DNA from: Nemertoderma westbladi
Taxonomy: Eukaryota > Xenacoelomorpha > Nemertodermatida > Nemertodermatidae
DNA: 64,000 bases
Assembly (NCBI GenBank): GCA_032718475.1
Contig: JAUCBJ010009096.1
Coordinates: 62,001 to 126,000 of the forward strand
Direction of reading: 5' to 3'
The notes beneath the pieces are model-generated. The model saw only the letters and a list, made by a program, of their open reading frames with translations. It was not told the DNA's origin and did not search any database. A program made the translations under genes and the position numbers. Shown here piece after piece: positions 1 to 12,300 of this stretch; position 1 is the stretch's first letter; each line of letters opens with the position of its first letter.

Positions 1-3000
1 AGCAAGAAGTGCTAAATAACTACTTGACCCAACCGCAGCTACTGTACCACAGTCGATAGTGGTTTAGGTCAGCAAGAAGTGCTAAATAACTACTTGACCC
101 AACCGCAGCTACTGTACCACAGTCGATAGCGGTTTAGGTCAGCAAAAAGTGTTAAATAACTACTTGACCCAACCGCAGCTACTGCACCACAGTCGATAGC
201 GGTTTAGGTCAGCAAGAAGTGCTAAATAACTACTTGACCCAACCGCAGCTACTGTACCACAGTCGATAGCGGTTTAGGTCAGCAAGAAGTGCTAAATAAC
301 TACTTGACCCAACCGCAGCTAATGTACCTCAGTCGATAGCGGTTTAGGTCAGCAAGAAGTGCTAAATAACTACATACTTGACCCAACCGCAGCTACTGTA
401 CCACAGTCGATAGCGGTTTAGGTCAGCAAGAAGTGCTAAATAACTACTGGACCCAACCGCAGCTACTGTACCACAGTCGATAGCGGTTTAGGTCAGCAAG
501 AAGTGCTAAATAACTACTTGACCCAACCGCAGCTACTGTACCACAGTCGATAGCGGTTTAGGTCAGCAAGAGGTGCTAAATAACTACTTGACCCAACCGC
601 AGCTACTGTACCACAGTCGATAGCGGTTTAGGTCAGCAAGAAGTGCTAAATAACTACTTGACCCAACCGCAGCTTCTGTACTACAGTCGATAGCGGTTTA
701 GGTCAGCAAGAAGTGCTAAATAACTACTTGACCCAACCGCAGCTACTGTACCACAGTCGATAGCGGTTTAGGTCAGCAAGAAGTGCTAAATAACTACTTG
801 ACCCAACCGCAGCTACTGTACCACAGTCGATAGCGGTTTAGGTCAGCAAGAAGTGCTAAATAACTACTTGACCCAACCGCAGCTACTGTACCACAGTCGA
901 TAGCGGTTTAGGTCAGCAAGAAGTGCTAAATAACTACTTGACCCAACCGCAGCTACTGTACCACAGTCGATAGTGGTTTAGGTCAGCAAGAAGTGCGAAA
1001 TAACTACTTGACCCAACCGCAGCTACTGTACCACAGTCGATAGCGGTTTAGGTCAGCAAGAAGTGCTAAATAACTACTTGACCCAACCGCACCTACTGTA
1101 CCACAGTCGATAGCGGTTTAGGTCAGCAAGAAGTGCTAAATAACTACTTGACCCAACCGCAGCTACTGTACCACAGTCGATAGCGGTTTAGGTCAGCAAG
1201 AAGTGCTAAATAACTACTTGACCCAACCGCAGCTACTGTACCACAGTCGATAGCGGTTTAGGTCAGCAAGAAGTGCTAAATAACTACTTGACCCAACCGC
1301 AGCTACTGTACCACAGTCGATAGCGGTTTAGGTCAGCAAGAAGTGCTAAATAACTACTTGACCCAACCGCAGCTACTGTACCACAGTCGATAGCGGTTTA
1401 GGTCAGCAAGAGGTGCTAAATAACTACTTGACCCAACCGCAGCTACTGTACCACAGTCGTTAGCGGGTTAGGTTGGCAAGAAGTGCTAAATAACTACTTG
1501 ACCCAACCGCAGCTACTGTACCACAGTCGATAGCGGTTTAGGTCAGCAAGAAGTGCTAAATAACTACGTGACCCAACCGCAGCTACTGTACCACAGTCGA
1601 TAGCGGTTTAGGTCAGCAAGAAGTGCTAAATAACTACTTGACCCAACCGCAGCTACTGTACCACAGTCGATAGCGGTTTAGGTCAGCAAGAAGTGCTAAA
1701 TAACTTCTTGACCCAACCGCAGCTACTGTACCACAGTCGATAGCGGTTTAGGTCAGCAAGAAGTGCTAAATAACTACTTGACCCAACCGCAGCTACTGTA
1801 CCACAGTCGATAGCGGTTTAGGTCAGCAAGAAGTGCTAAATAACTACTTGACCCAACCGCAGCTACTGTACCACAGTCGATAGCGGTTTAGGTCAGCAAG
1901 AAGTGCTAAATAACTACTTGACCCAACCGCAGCTACTGTACCACAGTCGATAGCGGTTTAGGTCAGCAAGAAGTGCTAAATAACTACTTGACCCAACCGC
2001 AGCTACTGTACCACAGTCGATAGCGGTTTAGGTCAGCAAGAAGTGCTAAATAACTACTTGACCCAACCGCAGCTACTGTACCACAGTCGATAGCGGTTTA
2101 GGTCAGCAAGAAGTGCTAAATAACTACTTGACCCAACCGCAGCTACTGTACCACAGTCGATAGCGGTTTAGGTCAGCAAGAAGTGCTAAATAACTACTTG
2201 ACCCAACCGCAGCTACTGTACCACAGTCGATAGTGGTTTAGGTCAGCAGGAAGTGCTAAATAACTACTTGACCCAACCGCAGCTACTGTACCACAGTCGA
2301 TAGCGGTTTAGGTCAGCAAGAAGTGCTAAATAACTACTTGACCCAACCGCAGCTAGGTGTACTGTACCACAGTCGATAGCGGTTTAGGTCAGCAAGAAGT
2401 GCTAAATAACTACTTGACCCAACCGCAGCGACTGTACCACAGTCGGTAGCGGTTTAGGTCAGCAAGAAGTGCTAAATAACTACTTGACCCAACCGCAGCT
2501 ACTGTACCACAGTCGATAGCGGTTTAGGTCAGCAAGAAGTGCTAAATAACTACTTGACCCAACCGCAGCTACTGTACCACAGTCGATAGCGGTTTAGGTC
2601 AGCAAGAAGTGCTAAATAACTACTTGACCCAACCGCAGCTACTGTACCACAGTCGATAGCGGTTTAGGTCAGCAAGAAGTGCTAAATAACTACTTGACCC
2701 AACCGCAGCTACTGTACCACAGTCGATAGCGGTTTAGGTCAGCAAGAAGTGCTAAATAACTCTACTTGACCCAACCGCAGCTACTGTACCACAGTCGATA
2801 GCGGTTTAGGTCAGCAAGAAGTGCTAAATAACTACTTGACCCAACCGCAGCTACTGTACCACAGTCGATAGCGGTTTAGGTCAGCAAGAAGTGCTAAATA
2901 ACTACTTGACCCAACCGCAGCTACTGTACCACAGTCGATAGCGGTTTAGGTCAGCAAGAAGTGCTAAATAACTACTTGACCCAACCGCAGCTACTGTACC

Positions 3001-6000
3001 ACAGTCGATAGCGGTTTAGGTCAGCAAGAAGTGCTAAATAACTACTTGACCCAACCGCAGCTACTGTACCACAGTCGATAGCGGTTTAGGTCAGCAAGAA
3101 GTGCTAAATAACTACTTGACCCAACCGCAGCTACTGTACCACAGTCGATAGCGGTTTAGGTCAGCAAGAAGTGCTAAATAACTACTTGACCCAACCGCAG
3201 CTACTGTACCACAGTCGATAGCGGTTTAGGTCAGCAAGAAGTGCTAAATAACTACTTGACCCAACCGCAGCTACTGTACCACAGTCGATAGCGGTTTAGG
3301 TCAGCAAGAAGTGCTAAATAACTACTTGACCCAACCGCAGCTACTGTACCACAGTCGATAGCGGTTTAGGTCAGCAAGAAGTGCTAAATAACTACTTGAC
3401 CCAACCGCAGCTACTGTACCACAGTCGATAGCGGTTTAGGTCAGCAAGAAGTGCTAAATAACTACTTGACCCAACCGCAGCTACTGTACCACAGTCGATA
3501 GCGGTTTAGGTCAGCAAGAAGTGCTAAATAACTACTTGACCCAACCGCAGCTACTGTACCACAGTCGATAGCGGTTTAGGTCAGCAAGAAGTGCTAAATA
3601 ACTACTTGACCCAACCGCAGCTACTGTACCACAGTCGATAGCGGTTTAGGTCAGCAAGAAGTGCTAAATAACTACTTGACCCAACCGCAGCTACTGTACC
3701 ACAGTCGATAGCGGTTTAGGTCAGCAAGAAGTGCTAAATAACTACTTGACCCAACCGCAGCTACTGTACCACAGTCGATAGCGGTTTAGGTCAGCAAGAA
3801 GTGCTAAATAACTACTTGACCCAACCGCAGCTACTGTACCACAGTCGATAGCGGTTTAGGTCAGCAAGAAGTGCTAAATAACTACTTGACCCAACCGCAG
3901 CTACTGTACCACAGTCGATAGCGGTTTAGGTCAGCAAGAAGTGCTAAATAACTACTTGACCCAACCGCAGCTACTGTACCACAGTCGATAGCGGTTTAGG
4001 TCAGCAAGAAGTGCTAAATAACTACTTGACCCAACCGCAGCTACTGTACCACAGTCGATAGCGGTTTAGGTCAGCAAGAAGTGCTAAATAACTACTTGAC
4101 CCAACCGCAGCTACTGTACCACAGTCGATAGCGGTTTAGGTCAGCAAGAAGTGCTAAATAACTACTTGACCCAACCGCAGCTACTGTACCACAGTCGATA
4201 GCGGTTTAGGTCAGCAAGAAGTGCTAAATAACTACTTGACCCAACCGCAGCTACTGTACCACAGTCGATAGCGGTTTAGGTCAGCAAGAAGTGCTAAATA
4301 ACTACTTGACCCAACCGCAGCTACTGTACCACAGTCGATAGCGGTTTAGGTCAGCAAGAAGTGCTAAATAACTACTTGACCCAACCGCAGCTACTGTACC
4401 ACAGTCGATAGCGGTTTAGGTCAGCAAGAAGTGCTAAATAACTACTTGACCCAACCGCAGCTACTGTACCACAGTCGATAGCGGTTTAGGTCAGCAAGAA
4501 GTGCTAAATAACTACTTGACCCAACCGCAGCTACTGTACCACAGTCGATAGCGGTTTAGGTCAGCAAGAAGTGCTAAATAACTACTTGACCCAACCGCAG
4601 CTACTGTACCACAGTCGATAGCGGTTTAGGTCAGCAAGAAGTGCTAAATAACTACTTGACCCAACCGCAGCTACTGTACCACAGTCGATAGCGGTTTAGG
4701 TCAGCAAGAAGTGCTAAATAACTACTTGACCCAACCGCAGCTACTGTACCACAGTCGATAGCGGTTTAGGTCAGCAAGAAGTGCTAAATAACTACTTGAC
4801 CCAACCGCAGCTACTGTACCACAGTCGATAGCGGTTTAGGTCAGCAAGAAGTGCTAAATAACTACTTGACCCAACCGCAGCTACTGTACCACAGTCGATA
4901 GCGGTTTAGGTCAGCAAGAAGTGCTAAATAACTACTTGACCCAACCGCAGCTACTGTACCACAGTCGATAGCGGTTTAGGTCAGCAAGAAGTGCTAAATA
5001 ACTACTTGACCCAACCGCAGCTACTGTACCACAGTCGATAGCGGTTTAGGTCAGCAAGAAGTGCTAAATAACTACTTGACCCAACCGCAGCTACTGTACC
5101 ACAGTCGATAGCGGTTTAGGTCAGCAAGAAGTGCTAAATAACTACTTGACCCAACCGCAGCTACTGTACCACAGTCGATAGCGGTTTAGGTCAGCAAGAA
5201 GTGCTAAATAACTACTTGACCCAACCGCAGCTACTGTACCACAGTCGATAGCGGTTTAGGTCAGCAAGAAGTGCTAAATAACTACTTGACCCAACCGCAG
5301 CTACTGTACCACAGTCGATAGCGGTTTAGGTCAGCAAGAAGTGCTAAATAACTACTTGACCCAACCGCAGCTACTGTACCACAGTCGATAGCGGTTTAGG
5401 TCAGCAAGAAGTGCTAAATAACTACTTGACCCAACCGCAGCTACTGTACCACAGTCGATAGCGGTTTAGGTCAGCAAGAAGTGCTAAATAACTACTTGAC
5501 CCAACCGCAGCTACTGTACCACAGTCGATAGCGGTTTAGGTCAGCAAGAAGTGCTAAATAACTACTTGACCCAACCGCAGCTACTGTACCACAGTCGATA
5601 GCGGTTTAGGTCAGCAAGAAGTGCTAAATAACTACTTGACCCAACCGCAGCTACTGTACCACAGTCGATAGCGGTTTAGGTCAGCAAGAAGTGCTAAATA
5701 ACTACTTGACCCAACCGCAGCTACTGTACCACAGTCGATAGCGGTTTAGGTCAGCAAGAAGTGCTAAATAACTACTTGACCCAACCGCAGCTACTGTACC
5801 ACAGTCGATAGCGGTTTAGGTCAGCAAGAAGTGCTAAATAACTACTTGACCCAACCGCAGCTACTGTACCACAGTCGATAGCGGTTTAGGTCAGCAAGAA
5901 GTGCTAAATAACTACTTGACCCAACCGCAGCTACTGTACCACAGTCGATAGCGGTTTAGGTCAGCAAGAAGTGCTAAATAACTACTTGACCCAACCGCAG

Positions 6001-8374
6001 CTACTGTACCACAGTCGATAGCGGTTTAGGTCAGCAAGAAGTGCTAAATAACTACTTGACCCAACCGCAGCTACTGTACCACAGTCGATAGCGGTTTAGG
6101 TCAGCAAGAAGTGCTAAATAACTTCTTGACCCAACCGCAGCTACTGTACCACAGTCGATAGCGGTTTAGGTCAGCAAGAAGTGCTAAATAACTACTTGAC
6201 CCAACCGCAGCTACTGTACCACAGTCGATAGCGGTTTAGGTCAGCAAGAAGTGCTAAATAACTACTTGACCCAACCGCAGCTACTGTACCACAGTCGATA
6301 GCGGTTTAGGTCAGCAAGAAGTGCTAAATAACTACTTGACCCAACCGCAGCTACTGTACCACAGTCGATAGTGGTTTAGGTCAGCAGGAAGTGCTAAATA
6401 ACTACTTGACCCAACCGCAGCTACTGTACCACAGTCGATAGCGGTTTAGGTCAACAAGAAGTGCTAAATAACTACTTGACCCAACCGCAGCTAGGTGTAC
6501 TGTACCACAGTCGATAGCGGTTTAGGTCAGCAAGAAGTGCTAAATAACTACATGACCCAACCGCAGCGACTGTACCACAGTCAGTAGCGGTTTAGGTCAG
6601 CAAGAAGTGCTAAATAACTACTTGACCCAACCGCAGCTACTGTACCACAGTCGATAGTGGTTTAGGTCAGCAAGAAGTGCTAAATAACTACTTGACCCAA
6701 CCGCAGCTACTGTACCACAGTCGATAGCGGTTTAGGTCAGCAAAAAGTGTTAAATAACTACTTGACCCAACCGCAGCTACTGCACCACAGTCGATAGCGG
6801 TTTAGGTCAGCAAGAAGTGCTAAATAACTACTTGACCCAACCGCAGCTACTGTACCACAGTCGATAGCGGTTTAGGTCAGCAAGAAGTGCTAAATAACTA
6901 CTTGACCCAACCGCAGCTAATGTACCTTAGTCGATAGCGGTTTAGGTCAGCAAGAAGTGCTAAATAGCGGTTTAGGTCAGCAAGAAGTGCTAAATAACTA
7001 CTTGACCCAACCGCAGCTACTGTACCACAGTCGATAGTGGTTTAGGTCAGCAGGAAGTGCTAAATAACTACTTGACCCAACCGCAGCTACTGTACCACAG
7101 TCGATAGCGGTTTAGGTCAACAAGAAGTGCTAAATAACTACTTGACCCAACCGCAGCTAGGTGTACTGTACCACAGTCGATAGCGGTTTAGGTCAGCAAG
7201 AAGTGCTAAATAACTACATGACCCAACCGCAGCGACTGTACCACAGTCAGTAGCGGTTTAGGTCAGCAAGAAGTGCTAAATAACTACTTGACCCAACCGC
7301 AGCTACTGTACCACAGTCGATAGTGGTTTAGGTCAGCAAGAAGTGCTAAATAACTACTTGACCCAACCGCAGCTACTGTACCACAGTCGATAGCGGTTTA
7401 GGTCAGCAAAAAGTGTTAAATAACTACTTGACCCAACCGCAGCTACTGCACCACAGTCGATAGCGGTTTAGGTCAGCAAGAAGTGCTAAATAACTACTTG
7501 ACCCAACCGCAGCTACTGTACCACAGTCGATAGCGGTTTAGGTCAGCAAGAAGTGCTAAATAACTACTTGACCCAACCGCAGCTAATGTACCTCAGTCGA
7601 TAGCGGTTTAGGTCAGCAAGAAGTGCTAAATAACTACATACTTGACCCAACCGCAGCTACTGTACCACAGTCGATAGCGGTTTAGGTCAGCAAGAAGTGC
7701 TAAATAACTACTGGACCCAACCGCAGCTACTGTACCACAGTCGATAGCGGTTTAGGTCAGCAAGAAGTGCTAAATAACTACTTGACCCAACCGCAGCTAC
7801 TGTACCACAGTCGATAGCGGTTTAGGTCAGCAAGAAGTGCTAAATAACTACTTGACCCAACCGCAGCTACTGTACCACAGTCGATAGCGGTTTAGGTCAG
7901 CAAGAGGTGCTAAATAACTACTTGACCCAACCGCAGCTACTGTACCACAGTCGATAGCGGTTTAGGTCAGCAAGAAGTGCTAAATAACTACTTGACCCAA
8001 CCGCAGCTTCTGTACCACAGTCGATAGCGGTTTAGGTCAGCAAGAAGTGCTAAATAACTACTTGACCCAACCGCAGCTACTGTACCACAGTCGATAGCGG
8101 TTTAGGTCAGCAAGAAGTGCTAAATAACTACTTGACCCAACCGCAGCTACTGTACCACAGTCGATAGCGGTTTAGGTCAGCAAGAAGTGCTAAATAACTA
8201 CTTGACCCAACTGCAGCTACTGTACCACAGTCGATAGTGGTTTAGGTCAGCAAGAAGTGCTAAATAACTACTTGACCCAACCGCAGCGACTGTACCACAG
8301 TCGATAGCGGTTTAGGTCAGCAAGAAGTGCTAAATAACTACTTGACCCAACCGCAGCTACTGTACCACAGTCGA
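1..8374. repeat. 70-bp satellite array, about 120 copies
   Basis: A 70-bp unit repeats head to tail from the first base to the assembly gap; each copy contains GCTAAATAACTACTTGACCC and CAGTCGATAGCGGTTTAGG. Copies are almost identical. Units from about 2770 to 6120 show essentially no variants (about 48 copies), whereas the outer parts carry recurring variants such as AGCTAGGTGTACTG near 2352, 6491 and 7155. The array runs off the left edge and probably continues in the gap. It has no long reading frame and no gene. Confidence 0.98.
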
Positions 8375-8474
8375 NNNNNNNNNNNNNNNNNNNNNNNNNN
8401 NNNNNNNNNNNNNNNNNNNNNNNNNNNNNNNNNNNNNNNNNNNNNNNNNNNNNNNNNNNNNNNNNNNNNNNNNN
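8375..8474. other. Assembly gap (100 N)
   Basis: Exactly 100 N separate the 70-bp satellite from a different 23-bp array. A round 100 is the usual placeholder for a gap of unknown length, so the true distance and the join itself are uncertain. Confidence 0.97.
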
Positions 8475-8715
8475 AAGACCCCGGTACTTTATGTAACCTG
8501 TTTCCGGTACTTTATGTAACCAGTCTCCGGTACTTTATATATCCTGTTTCCGGTACTTTATATAACCTGTTTCCGGTACTTTATGTAACCAGTCTCCGGT
8601 ACTTTATATAACCTGTTTCCGGTACTTTATGTAACCAGTCTCCGGTACTTTATATAACCTGTTTCCGGTACTTTATATAACCTGTTTCCGGTACTTTATT
8701 TAACCAGTCTCCGGA
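8475..8715. repeat. 23-bp minisatellite, about 10 copies
   Basis: Direct repeats of a unit built on CCGGTACTTTATGTAACC alternate between two variants ending CTGTTT or AGTCT. The array starts directly at the gap, so its left end is unknown. Confidence 0.95.
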
Positions 8716-9165
8716 TAAAAGTGGATACTGGATACTTCACATAGGAATTCGATTTTTAAGAAGGGCTGGGGGCTGGGGGCTGGGGGGGGGGAGGTGTACA
8801 ATGTGGTTGGATTTGTTTAAAATTTGGATTGTAGGTACCGTACCTACCTACTGTATATTGTTTTACACTTTGGACATAAAATTATTTTAAATTTTATATT
8901 TCACAATTTAATATTAGTTACTAATAAGTTAACATAAACGAAAACTACGAATCATACAGCGATAATAAAAATCCGACTTACAAAACAACACAATTTAAAT
9001 TTATAATTTCCGTCAATATTTTTATTATATTAAATTAATGTAAAAATAATTAATTAATAATTTAATTAATGTAAAACACAAATTTTGTCCACTAAGATAT
9101 TGTACATGTACAGTAGTAGTGTGAGTAAGTGATGACGTTTACCAGTTTCCGACGATGTAGACCTC
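8716..9165. other. AT-rich spacer downstream of the membrane-protein gene
   Basis: There is a G-rich stretch at 8765-8791 ending in a run of ten G, then strongly AT-rich sequence. On the minus strand this is the 3' flank of the gene ending at 9166 and would hold its 3' UTR; no clear polyadenylation site could be assigned. No other coding sequence was seen. Confidence 0.5.
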
Positions 9166-9386
9166 TTATAAACTGTGGGTGGCTGGCGCCGAACATATAT
9201 ATGGTTGCCTGGCGACCGCCGTAAACCCAATCTTACCGTTAGGGGCTACCATCTCGCACGTGGCTGTTCGCGGGTTGACGGCACTACCGTAGAATGTTAG
9301 TTGGCAGTTCCAGGAACTGAAATCAACTTTATAGCCGACATCCCAAATGCCTCCACTATCGATCTCGTATTCTATATTTATATTCC
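9166..9386 (-). CDS. Exon 3 (last) of the membrane-protein gene
   Basis: The acceptor is a pyrimidine-rich stretch ending TTTTAG at 9388-9387, entering in phase 1. The exon encodes residues 358-429, with four cysteines, and ends at TAA 9168-9166. It looks like the end of the extracellular domain. An ATG upstream in the same frame lies in intron 2 and is not taken as a start. Confidence 0.7.
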
Positions 9387-12300
9387 CTAAAAGTAAACAA
9401 CAGCCCAATTTTACTACAAGAAAACTACTAAAATACTCTATTTTATGTACCGGTACTACCTTTTTGGCTACAATTTTTTGGATTGATTATTTTTCGAGGC
9501 TATACTTTGGATCCTAACAGACCCAAAGCACCCCTCACCCGGTTTCTATTTTTCCCTCTTCCCAGATGTTTTTCTATGGTGTTACGTAGAGTACACTATG
9601 TTTATACCAAAAGGAAGCAATATAACATCTGGAGAGAACATAAATCACTGTGTTTTAGTACTATCTTGAAAGGGTTGAGGAAGTCCGTAAATAACAAGTC
9701 ATTGAAGGATCGTGTACTAATGCGAGCTATTTTCAAGTCAGTCTTATCGGCCGAGAAACCAAAACAGTAAACGAAGTGTGATAGCACTTATAATAACTAT
9801 CTTTTGAGATACAAAAAGGCGTCAGGAGCTTTATCGTGCTGAAGGCACAGAAATCCTTTACAGTGGACTCACCCCAACAATCAGTAGTTTCAACGTAATA
9901 TTCCTTCGTACTGTAGTCACAGTTACAGGGGCCGGCGTTGTGCAGCTGAACTGTAACTCATCAGCGACTACAATCTTTCCAGATGCCATAATGAATCAGA
10001 AGCCATAATTATTTTCGCTTCTAACTCACTAAACACCCACCTACATTACACCCCGACACTAGGAACCACCCTAGTACACCCCGATACTAGGAACCACCCT
10101 AGTACACACCGAGACTAGGAACCACCCTAGTACACCCCGATACTAGGAACCACCCTAGTACACCCCGATACTAGGAACCACCCTAGTACACACCGAGACT
10201 AGGAACCACCCTAGTACACCCCGACACTAGGAACTACCGTAGTACACCCCGACACTAGGAACCACCCTAGTACACCCCGACACGAGGAACCACCCTAGTA
10301 CACCCCGACACTAGGAACCACCCTAGTACACCCAGACACTAGGAACCACCCTAGTACACCCCGACACTAGGAACCACCCTAGTACACCCCGACACTAGGA
10401 ACCACCCTAGTACACCCCGACACTAGGAACCACCCTAGTACACCCAGACACTAGGAACCACCCTAGTACACCCCGACACTAGGAACCACCCTAGTACACC
10501 CCGACACTAGGAACCACCCTAGTACACCCCGACACTAGGAACCACCCTAGTACACCCCGACACTAGGAACCACCCTAGTACACCCCGACACTAGGAACCA
10601 CCCTAGTACACCCAGACACTAGGAACCACCCTAGTACACCCCGACACTAGGAACCACCCTAGTACACCCCGACACTAGGAACCACCCTAGTACACCCCGA
10701 CACTAGGAACCACCCTAGTACACCCCGATACTAGGAACCACCCTAGTACACACCGAGACTAGGAACCACCCTAGTACACCCCGACACTAGGAACTTCCGT
10801 AGTACACCCCGACACTAGGAACCACCCTAGTACACCCCGACACGAGGAACCACCCTAGTACACCCCGACACTAGGAACCACCCTAGTACACCCAGACACT
10901 AGGAACCACCCTAGTACACCCCGACACTAGGAACCACCCTAGTACACCCCGACACTAGGAACCACCCTAGTACACCCCGACACTAGGAACCACCCTAGTA
11001 CACCCAGACACTAGGAACCACCCTAGTACACCCCGACACTAGGAACCACCCTAGTACACCCCGACACTAGGAACCACCCTAGTACACCCCGACACTAGGA
11101 ACCACCCTAGTACACCCCGACACTAGGAACCACCCTAGTACACCCCGACACTAGGAACCACCCAAGTACACCCCGACACTAGGAACCACCCTATGCCCTA
11201 GTACACCCCGACACTAGGAACCACCCTAGTACACCCCGACACTAGGAACTAGTGTTGAGAACTGAATCAATTTTGACTAATTTCAGTTACAGTTACAGTT
11301 TCAGTATTCAAAGTTTTGCATTTCAGTTACAGTTACAGTTTCAGTATTCAAAGTTTTGCATTTCAGTTACAGTTACAGTTTCAGTATTACAAAGTGTAAC
11401 ATTTCAGTTACAGTTACAGTTTCAGCATTACAAAATTGAGCATTTCAGTTTCAGTTACAGTTTCAGTTATAGATTCAATATATATGATCTCACGTAGTAA
11501 GCAGTCATCTGAAACTAAAAATGAGGGACTTTAATATATTACTGTTATATACGCTAATAATAATGTTCATTACGAAACGTCCTCTTTCTAGAGCTAATAG
11601 GTAGTTGTTGTAGGAAAGTTGGACCCACTCTATGGTAATATTTTGTAACTAATATACTGATAGTATGTAATGAAAGTGGCACGTCACAAGATCACACTAA
11701 GCACCCACATTTTACTGCACATCTTGTTTCAGTGCTTGTACAGTACTGTTATCATTTATTGTTTTGGTTATAAAGCCATGCTTCTGAATCCTGCTCATTT
11801 TCCTTAATTCGTAATTTGTTTTAGTAATCATATATTTATTGTTTTGGTTAGACCCACCTCGATAAACTGCTCCTTTCACTTTTAAGTTTAATTTTGTAAT
11901 TTATAATGGTAAACTTGATCAAAATTTAATTTCCAGTGTGCCTCTAGTGTGATTGTGATATTAATAGTACCGGTAAAAACATTAATAATTAATAATGTAA
12001 AATATATATCCGTTAATATCCCTCTACCATTAGGCCTAACTTTTCTTTGTTTATCTAAAACATTTACATTTAATATGAAGCAAAAGTGGTGATAAGGCTG
12101 ATAATAGTCTAATAGTTGAGACAGATAAACATAGACTATATGCTACTGTAGATCTTCGTTCACTACTTGATTCGCCAAATAAATCACATTTGAGTTAAGT
12201 GGGCAATGGGTCTTTGATTTTATATTGTGTAATAGTATGGTTTTGTTCAGAAGTGAAAAAAATTAGATTGTTTTTTTATACCAATGTTTTAAAAATGATA

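Noticed and set aside
1-8374. CRISPR array
   Set aside because: Units are contiguous with no unique spacers and the window is clearly animal DNA.
9483-9770. Plus-strand frame of 95 codons
   Set aside because: It lies in intron 2 and partly opposite the membrane-protein gene, has no recognisable motif and no splice context.
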